Source: a virus
IMG/VR virus record: IMGVR_UViG_3300039203_000030
Coordinates: 1-42,140 of that record
Length of the DNA stretch: 42,140 bases
Reading direction: 5' to 3' (one strand)
Positions 37,973-42,140 of the stretch are shown one piece after another; the stretch's first letter is position 1, and each line of letters begins with the position of its first letter. The notes under the pieces are model-generated. The model was not told the DNA's origin and searched no databases. It saw only the letters and a list, made by a program, of their open reading frames with translations. A program made the position numbers and the translations under genes.

Positions 37973-38281
37973 TTACTCCTTGCAGATGCCGGGGTGGCCG
38001 GTGAGCCGGGTCATGATGAGCCATTCGTCGGGGTCGAGGCCGGCCAGGTAGTTGCAGACGTCGGCGGGTTCGACGGCGAGGACGTCGGCCATGTCTTCGA
38101 GACCGTGGGCGGTGCGGGCTGCGTTGAGGAAGTCGCGGGGTGTGATGAGTCTTCGGGCCGCCCACTTCCCTGCCATCTCACATCCGGTGGGGCAGTCAGT
38201 GTGATAGAAGGCGTGCCCGCGTGCGTGCATCTCTAGTGAGTGGGTGGTGATCGTGCCCCCAGCGGGCGTTTCCTTCAACAT
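37973..38281 (-). CDS. ImmA/IrrE-like protein with degenerate HExxH, 102 aa
   Basis: ATG with AGGGGA upstream. The block MHARGHAFYHTD (His19, Ala20, His23), then GCEMAGKWAARRLITPRDFL and MADVLAVEPADVCNYLAGLDPDEW follows the short actinobacterial ImmA/IrrE pattern, in which HELGHAFYGH and ERQADQWAARRLI are usual. Here the catalytic Glu of HExxH is Ala, though both His and a later Glu (35) remain. It lies between integrase and repressor, the place where an ImmA-type antirepressor would act. Protease activity is doubtful. Confidence 0.75.
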   Translation of the reverse strand: MLKETPAGGTITTHSLEMHARGHAFYHTDCPTGCEMAGKWAARRLITPRDFLNAARTAHGLEDMADVLAVEPADVCNYLAGLDPDEWLIMTRLTGHPGICKE

Positions 38282-38393
38282 GCGTGCGTTCCCCTAGCCC
38301 CTATATATCCTCCGTTTGGATGGATATGGTGACCATACAACAGTTGCTCAGCGTTCCCTACCCATATCCGGGAGGCTACTTTCCGGTAAGGGG

Positions 38394-38828
38394 CTATCCG
38401 TGGCTGATGTTCGGGGAGTTTGGGAGCGTTTTGTTACGCAAACGATATGCAAGTTCCCCAATAAGCTCCTCGTTGGAGAGCTCCCCGGCACGGGTGACGG
38501 GCTTGATCTCTTCGACGTCCTCGGCGTCCAGATCTTTCCATGTTTCCTGGCCGGCGCCCTGCCGCATGAAGTCCATTGTGACGGACTCCGGTGGAATGTC
38601 GGTGGCGTTGTTTAGGATCTCCTGGATGGCGCCGATGCGCCAGTTCAGGGCGTCTTCTACCTTGCGCTGGTTGGTTTCCCATGCGACACGGTCCCCTTCT
38701 TCCATGCTCGCGAGGGTCCTGGGGTTGATGCCTGCGTATTGGGAGAATGGCCTTTTGTCGAAACCCGCTGTTACGCGTGCTTCGCGGATGAGTTCCCCGA
38801 TGATTTTGAGTGCCTGTTTTTCGTTCAC
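38394..38828 (-). CDS. Immunity repressor, XRE-family HTH, 144 aa
   Basis: GTG 38828 is chosen because MNEKQALKIIGELIREARVTAG starts the HTH domain cleanly; a GTG at 38879 would add 17 residues but begins inside an operator-like repeat. HTH about residues 8-60 (LIREARVTAGFDKRPFSQYAGINPRTLASMEEGDRVAWETNQRKVEDALNWRIGAIQEILNN), the actinophage repressor type with the R-VEDAL-W--G motif. The C-terminal half is acidic (DLDAEDVEEIKPVTRAGELSNEELIGEL). It is divergent from the Cro-like gene and flanked by operator repeats, so it should hold lysogeny. Confidence 0.8.
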   Translation of the reverse strand: MNEKQALKIIGELIREARVTAGFDKRPFSQYAGINPRTLASMEEGDRVAWETNQRKVEDALNWRIGAIQEILNNATDIPPESVTMDFMRQGAGQETWKDLDAEDVEEIKPVTRAGELSNEELIGELAYRLRNKTLPNSPNISHG

Positions 38829-38874
38829 AAGCCCATGGTCAACCGTTTTCCCTGCGTAAACAAGTGGGGAAAAC

Positions 38875-39017
38875 TGCACAACAAGTCACAACATTCTGCA
38901 ACTAAGCCACCTCTCGAAAGTATGTTCGAAAATTACACGAGGGTAGTTTGAACCTTAGTTGCACACTCTTGTCGTGTCTTACTTGCTAAGTTGCGCAGAG
39001 TTACCTAAAGTTGCTTA
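38875..39017. promoter_or_regulatory. Immunity switch: divergent promoters and operator cluster
   Basis: Operator-like repeats: 38875-38885 TGCACAACAAG, 38897-38906 TGCAACTAAG (minus strand CTTAGTTGCA), 38954-38965 CTTAGTTGCACA, 38985-38997 GCTAAGTTGCGCA, 39004-39017 CCTAAAGTTGCTTA. The consensus is CTTAGTTGCGCA with core TTGCGCA. The 38985 copy overlaps the right promoter. A leftward -10-like CATACT (minus strand, 38919-38924) may serve the repressor. The same 13 bases as 38985-38997 occur inverted at 10947-10959. Confidence 0.72.
38983..39011 (+). promoter_or_regulatory. Right (Cro) promoter, leaderless
   Basis: -35 TTGCTA (38983-38988), 17-bp spacer, -10 TAAAGT (39006-39011), then seven bases to the ATG at 39019, with no Shine-Dalgarno match. 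The operator GCTAAGTTGCGCA covers the spacer, so repressor binding would block RNA polymerase directly. Confidence 0.7.
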
Positions 39018-39018
39018 C

Positions 39019-39291
39019 ATGACTACTCCACAGAAACGGGCCTACAAACCCCGAACACACAATGACCTCGACCCCGCCAAAACCGGCCGGATCATTCGCC
39101 AACTACGCCTCAACAAGGAAATCACCCAGGCCGAGCTCGCGACCGCGGCCGGCTACTCGCGTGCCTCCTGCATCTCGAATGTGGAGACCGGCTATCGGGC
39201 GATCCCGGACGGGAAGCTGTTGAAGGTCGCCCGCTACTTGGGCGTGGATGCTGACAAAATCCGCAAGCCAGCCGTGAAGGCGCCCCGATGA
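39019..39291 (+). CDS. Cro-like XRE HTH regulator, 90 aa
   Basis: ATG 39019, seven bases after the -10, apparently leaderless; a TTG further up lies inside the promoter and is rejected. HTH in LDPAKTGRIIRQLRLNKEITQAELATAAGYSRASCISNVETGYRAIPDGKLLKVARYLGV (about 17-75), with basic tails on both sides. It opens the first early operon opposite the repressor, the position of Cro, or of an activator. Overlaps the next gene by four bases. Confidence 0.85.
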   Translation: MTTPQKRAYKPRTHNDLDPAKTGRIIRQLRLNKEITQAELATAAGYSRASCISNVETGYRAIPDGKLLKVARYLGVDADKIRKPAVKAPR

Positions 39292-39776
39292 ACGCCCGCG
39301 ACGAACTGATGCTGGACAGCATGGGCCCATCGGCAAAAGGTGGCTTCGAGATCAAGACGCACGCTGGTGGCCCGGAAACGGCAGAGACACTGCTGTTCAT
39401 CGCAGATTCCATGCGAGCCACGCTGGACGCTCACGACGCTCCGAACTACTTGGAGATGGAGGTCAAGGCCAGCGACGGCAAGCGCTACATCATGACCTTG
39501 CAGCGCGCCGGGAAGATCACCCCGCACGAGGCGCGGGTAGTGGCAGAGGAAGCACTGGCAGCCGTCAAGCCCCGCTCCATTACGACGGCGGCACAGTTGG
39601 AGGACTTGCCATTTGGGAGTGCCGTCCAGACTTCTGATCCTTCTAGCGTCGTAGTCCTCAGGTGTGAGGGCAACGATTTCCGGAACCAGTCCGGCGCTGA
39701 ACTCTCAGCAACGGACTTGTGGCGCTACGGCACACATCCATTCATGGTCATTTACGAACCGGCGGTGACGTCATGA
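39288..39776 (+). CDS. Hypothetical early protein, 162 aa
   Basis: ATG overlaps the Cro stop. Helical N-terminal part (GGPETAETLLFIADSMRATLDAHDAPNYLEMEVKA), a beta hairpin (KRYIMTLQRAGKITPHEARVVAEEALA), and a C-terminal part GSAVQTSDPSSVVVLRCEGNDFRNQSGAELSATDLWRYG resembling small barrel domains found in actinobacterial hypotheticals. No assigned function. Confidence 0.68.
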   Translation: MNARDELMLDSMGPSAKGGFEIKTHAGGPETAETLLFIADSMRATLDAHDAPNYLEMEVKASDGKRYIMTLQRAGKITPHEARVVAEEALAAVKPRSITTAAQLEDLPFGSAVQTSDPSSVVVLRCEGNDFRNQSGAELSATDLWRYGTHPFMVIYEPAVTS

Positions 39777-40036
39777 CGCAGGCAATGGTCCTGACGGATC
39801 TTGAGTGGGAGGCTGACGCCCGCGAAGCGCTGGAGCGCGTGGCCGGTGAGGGCAAGCCGTTCACCGCCTACGACCTGACCGTCAAGGCGGAGCTCCGGAA
39901 CCCTCCAGCATCGGGACAATGGGGTGCGCTGTTCCGGCACGCCGCTGAGGACGGGGTCATCCGCCGGGTTGGCTTTGTTGAGTCGAAGCGTCCCGGCCGC
40001 CGCGGTGGCGTCTGCCGGGTCTGGAGGAAGTCATGA
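39773..40036 (+). CDS. Small winged-helix-like protein, 87 aa
   Basis: ATG overlaps the previous stop. The sequence DAREALERVAGEGKPFTAYDLTVKAELRNPPASGQWGALFRHAAEDGVIRRVGFVESKRPGRRGGVCRVW has the layout of a small winged helix, with a wing made of V-GFVES-RPGRRGGV-RVW. Such proteins are frequent in actinophage early regions. DNA binding is inferred. Confidence 0.7.
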   Translation: MTQAMVLTDLEWEADAREALERVAGEGKPFTAYDLTVKAELRNPPASGQWGALFRHAAEDGVIRRVGFVESKRPGRRGGVCRVWRKS

Positions 40037-40296
40037 CTGCGAACTTCCTCCCGAATATTTGGGCGCCAGCACTTCTGGAGCAACTCAAGAGCAACCTGAT
40101 CTTAGGGACCAGAGAACCGTTCATCGGTCCCCAGCCTAAGCCGGTCCTTTACCGGCCCGTGGAGGACTCCGCCCTCGCTGAAGTCATCGATTCGGAGCTG
40201 TACTGGAATGTTGTCCCGGACCATGAACGTGCTGAGGCCATCCAAGTCATGATCGACGCTCTCAACGAGTGGATTGAAAGGAAGTTGGCCGCGTGA
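40033..40296 (+). CDS. Hypothetical early protein, 87 aa
   Basis: ATG overlaps the previous stop. N-terminal NFLPNIWAPALLEQLKSNLILG, a Pro-rich linker (GPQPKPVLYRP), and a helical end HERAEAIQVMIDALNEWIERKL. No motif assigned. Four-base overlap with the DUF4406 gene. Confidence 0.62.
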   Translation: MTANFLPNIWAPALLEQLKSNLILGTREPFIGPQPKPVLYRPVEDSALAEVIDSELYWNVVPDHERAEAIQVMIDALNEWIERKLAA

Positions 40297-40589
40297 GGCT
40301 CTACATCGCCGGTCCCATGTCCGGGCTCCCCGAGTACAACTACCCAGCGTTCCACGCCGCGGAATCCGACCTCCGGGCCGCCGGCCACCAAGTCCTGAAC
40401 CCTGCCAAGAATCCCGAGTGCGACTCATGGGAGGGCTATATGCGGGCAGCGATTCGTCAGGTCATCCAGGCCGACGCTGTGGCGTTTCTGCCCGGGTCGC
40501 ACAACAGCCGGGGCGCCCGCCTTGAGCTGACCATCGCCGACGCGCTGGGGATGGAAGCCAAACCACTTCACGAATGGACCACCGCATGA
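40293..40589 (+). CDS. DUF4406 family protein (nucleoside deoxyribosyltransferase-like), 98 aa
   Basis: GTG overlaps the previous stop. Begins RLYIAGPMSGLPEYNYPAFHAAESDLRAAGHQVLNPA and has YMRAAIRQVIQADAVAFLPG, SRGARLELTIADALGMEA. IAGPM(S/T)G and D-ValAF-LPG-SRGA are the diagnostic motifs of DUF4406, related to nucleoside 2-deoxyribosyltransferases. It may alter or salvage nucleotides during replication; substrate unknown. Confidence 0.9.
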   Translation: MRLYIAGPMSGLPEYNYPAFHAAESDLRAAGHQVLNPAKNPECDSWEGYMRAAIRQVIQADAVAFLPGSHNSRGARLELTIADALGMEAKPLHEWTTA

Positions 40590-40762
40590 AACCGATCCAC
40601 GTATACCAGTGCAAGGATGACTGCTGCCTGGTCCAGGTCCATGGCCGCCGGTTCTGGTACATCGAGGACGCGCACGCGAGGACCTCGCACACGTCGTTCT
40701 GTGAGGCCATCGCGTTGGCGCAGCAGCTCGCCTTGAAGCTCCCGCAGGAGGTGACGGCGTGA
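40586..40762 (+). CDS. Small Cys-containing protein, 58 aa
   Basis: ATG 40586 overlaps the DUF4406 stop. Sequence KPIHVYQCKDDCCLVQVHGRRFWYIEDAHARTSHTSFCEAIALAQQLALKL has a strand-strand-helix layout with Cys cluster; no family recognised. Overlaps the next GTG by four bases. Confidence 0.6.
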   Translation: MKPIHVYQCKDDCCLVQVHGRRFWYIEDAHARTSHTSFCEAIALAQQLALKLPQEVTA

Positions 40763-40974
40763 CCGCAACAACAGAACGGCTGCCACGATTTGACGTTGGC
40801 CACACAGAACTACTGCTGACGATCAAGTGCGGGCCCCATGCCGGGAAGACGCACATCTACTGCACATGCGGCTGGGAACCCGCGTACAAGACCAGGACCG
40901 GGGCGATCCGCGCACTGAACCAGCACCGGAAGCTGAATGGCCTCCCGAAGACCAGCCACTGGAGTAAGCCATGA
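40759..40974 (+). CDS. CxCG...H small protein, 71 aa
   Basis: GTG overlaps the previous stop. The segment HTELLLTIKCGPHAGKTHIYCTCGWEPAYKTRTGAIRALNQHRK has Cys-Thr-Cys-Gly followed 16 residues later by a helix with Gln-His, similar to the proteins at 9056 and 10122. Possibly a minimal zinc site. Function unknown. Confidence 0.62.
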   Translation: MTATTERLPRFDVGHTELLLTIKCGPHAGKTHIYCTCGWEPAYKTRTGAIRALNQHRKLNGLPKTSHWSKP

Positions 40975-41159
40975 CCGGGGACGCACGCGTGAAGGACGTG
41001 GCCGAGTTCCTGTCCATGCACCCGGAGACGGTCCGGACGATGGCACGCTCCGGGGACTTCCCGAACGCGTACAAGACGAACGGGCGTACCTCCCCTATCC
41101 GTATCCCGTGGGCTGATGTTGAGGCGTACCGGAAGAAGCAGCTGAGGGTGAACCGATGA
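40971..41159 (+). CDS. Excise-like MerR/HTH protein, 62 aa
   Basis: ATG overlaps the previous stop. The sequence RVKDVAEFLSMHPETVRTMARSGDFPNAYKTNGRTSPIRIPWADVEAYRKKQ is a compact MerR-type winged helix (helix_turn_helix_17-like), the fold of phage excisionases. With a tyrosine integrase encoded in the same genome it is the best Xis candidate, though it could also be a transcription factor. Confidence 0.75.
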   Translation: MTGDARVKDVAEFLSMHPETVRTMARSGDFPNAYKTNGRTSPIRIPWADVEAYRKKQLRVNR

Positions 41160-41827
41160 GCCTCTACTACCAGGATGACTACGTGACGCTCTACCACGGC
41201 GACTGCCTCACCGAACACCGGGAATGGCTGGACGCTGACGTGCTGGTGACTGATCCGCCCTACGGCATGGCATACACCGGGTTCGGAGGCCGCAAGGGTG
41301 AACCGCGTCGCACGACTGGCAAGCTGTATGTTAGCGGTGACAGCGATACGAAGATCCGAGATAGTGCGCTGGTCCAGTGGGGTAACAAGCCAGCAATTAC
41401 GTTCGGCAAGTGGACGATTCCAAGGCCGGCCGGAGTGAAAGCCCGACTGATATGGGACAAGACGCCGTGTGGATTCATGGGCGACTTGTCCATGCCGTGG
41501 GGGTCCGCGGAGGAAGAAATCTACATCCACGGCTCCGGGTTCATCGGCAAGCGTGAGGCAAATATCTTGCGCTCACCAGCACTCATGTCTGGTGACGCAA
41601 ACCGCCCGGACCACCCAACACCGAAGCCGACCGGCCTCATGGAACTACTAATCGCCAAGTGCCCGCCAGGAACCATTGCGGACCCGTTCGCCGGTTCCGG
41701 ATCAACACTCGTCGCCGCTAAGAACCTGGGACGCCATGTCATCGGCGTGGAACTTGAGGAACGCTACTGCGAGATCATCGCCAAACGCTGCGCGCAAGAC
41801 GTGCTGGATATCTTCGGGGTGGCGTGA
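41156..41827 (+). CDS. DNA methyltransferase, beta-class, copy 2
   Basis: 223 residues. The first 40 residues, through catalytic DPPYGMAY, equal those of the copy at 3673, and the C-terminal part with ADPFAGSGSTLVAAKNLGR, VIGVELEERYCEIIAKR is nearly the same. The middle (about 41-150: TGFGGRKGEPRRTTGKLYVSGD ... KARLIWDKTPCGFMGDLSMPWG) differs in sequence and length apart from fold residues, so the two enzymes should recognise different sites. Motif order IV then I gives beta class. ATG overlaps the excise-like stop. Confidence 0.92.
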   Translation: MSLYYQDDYVTLYHGDCLTEHREWLDADVLVTDPPYGMAYTGFGGRKGEPRRTTGKLYVSGDSDTKIRDSALVQWGNKPAITFGKWTIPRPAGVKARLIWDKTPCGFMGDLSMPWGSAEEEIYIHGSGFIGKREANILRSPALMSGDANRPDHPTPKPTGLMELLIAKCPPGTIADPFAGSGSTLVAAKNLGRHVIGVELEERYCEIIAKRCAQDVLDIFGVA

Positions 41828-42132
41828 TGGACCTGTTCCCGGCTGTCCGTGAGGCGATCAACGACTCTGAGGGTGCCGCCCACTCCCCTGACCAACTGCT
41901 GGACGTGCAGGCCGCCGCTGCCGTGGAGGCCATGGTGCGGTCCGGGTGGGTGGAGCAGGCGGGCTGGGAGTACGCGGCCCGTGACGGTGACACGACGCTC
42001 TCGTGCGGGTTCCACACGTTCGATGGGGCGTATGGGGATGCGTTGGAGAACTTCCCGGGGTTGGTGTGGACGATTGGGCGCCGGCCGATTGGTTTGTGGG
42101 AGGAAGTTGCGCACGAACCGGAGGAAAGTTGA
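41827..42132 (+). CDS. Hypothetical early protein, 101 aa
   Basis: ATG 41827 shares a base with the methyltransferase stop; GTG 41824 is an alternative. Sequence LFPAVREAINDSEGAAHSPDQLLDVQAAAAVEAMVRSGWVEQAGWEYAARDGD then FHTFDGAYGDALENFPGLVWTIGRRPIGLWEEV. Mixed alpha/beta, no motif recognised. The stop overlaps a TTG that probably starts the gene crossing the window end. Confidence 0.65.
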   Translation: MDLFPAVREAINDSEGAAHSPDQLLDVQAAAAVEAMVRSGWVEQAGWEYAARDGDTTLSCGFHTFDGAYGDALENFPGLVWTIGRRPIGLWEEVAHEPEES

Positions 42133-42140
42133 CGACACGC
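42129..42140 (+). CDS. Start of the gene that continues at position 1
   Basis: TTG ACG ACA CGC with GGAGG four bases upstream, overlapping the previous stop (TTGA). The frame reaches the last base of the window as a whole codon and joins the open frame at base 1 (GAC CCG GCG). This gives MTTRDPAKEG... if the ends are contiguous. Confidence 0.6.

Overview
The window looks like the genome of a temperate, long-tailed (siphovirus-type) phage of a high-GC actinobacterium. The reasons are strongly GC-biased third codon positions, dense operons with 4-base start/stop overlaps, many GTG starts, actinobacterial families (DUF6221, DUF6527 and DUF732-like proteins, a beta-sandwich-type lipoprotein, the HNH-AP2 nucleases) and a gene order typical of actinophages. 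A micrococcal (Arthrobacter-like) host is an inference only. The two window ends fit together: a TTG start with a GGAGG site at 42129 runs in frame across the end into the first gene. The window is therefore probably a complete circularised map cut inside a small early gene, not a chromosomal prophage.

Layout. 38.4-39.3 kb is the immunity switch: a leftward XRE repressor and a rightward Cro-like gene around a cluster of TTGCGCA-type operators. 39.3-42.1 kb, continuing through the junction to 3.2 kb, is the first early operon: small regulators, a DUF4406 protein, an excise-like HTH protein, a DNA methyltransferase, a lipoprotein, an NrdH redoxin and SSB, closed by a strong terminator at 3215. 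3.45-8.0 kb is the replication operon: HTH protein, second methyltransferase, two zinc-repeat proteins, initiator with an internal origin-like block, putative helicase loader, DnaB helicase and RusA. 8.0-12.5 kb carries an HNH-AP2 nuclease and a ladder of tiny overlapping accessory genes, then a zinc-ribbon/HTH regulator. 12.5-13.5 kb holds a terminator, an odd tRNA, a zinc-ribbon protein and a second HNH-AP2 nuclease.

13.6-34.9 kb is the late region: terminases, portal, MuF-like protein, a permuted papain-fold enzyme, scaffold, P22-like coat protein, connectors, tail terminator, a lipoprotein moron, major tail protein, frameshifted tail chaperones, tape measure, baseplate and tail proteins, a coiled-coil membrane protein, CHAP/NlpC-type endolysin, holin and a collagen-repeat fibre. 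34.8-36.0 kb has leftward accessory genes (SGNH hydrolase, small membrane protein). 36.4-38.3 kb has a third HNH nuclease, a leftward tyrosine integrase and a degenerate ImmA/IrrE-like protein.

The most unusual signals are regulatory. A recurrent bulged hairpin sits 25-28 bases before four start codons, three of them HNH nucleases. A dispersed operator (core TTGCGCA) lies at the immunity switch and at several early promoters. Several genes appear to be leaderless, with the -10 box 6-7 bases before the start codon. Two methyltransferases share identical first 40 residues and near-identical C-termini but have unrelated middle regions.
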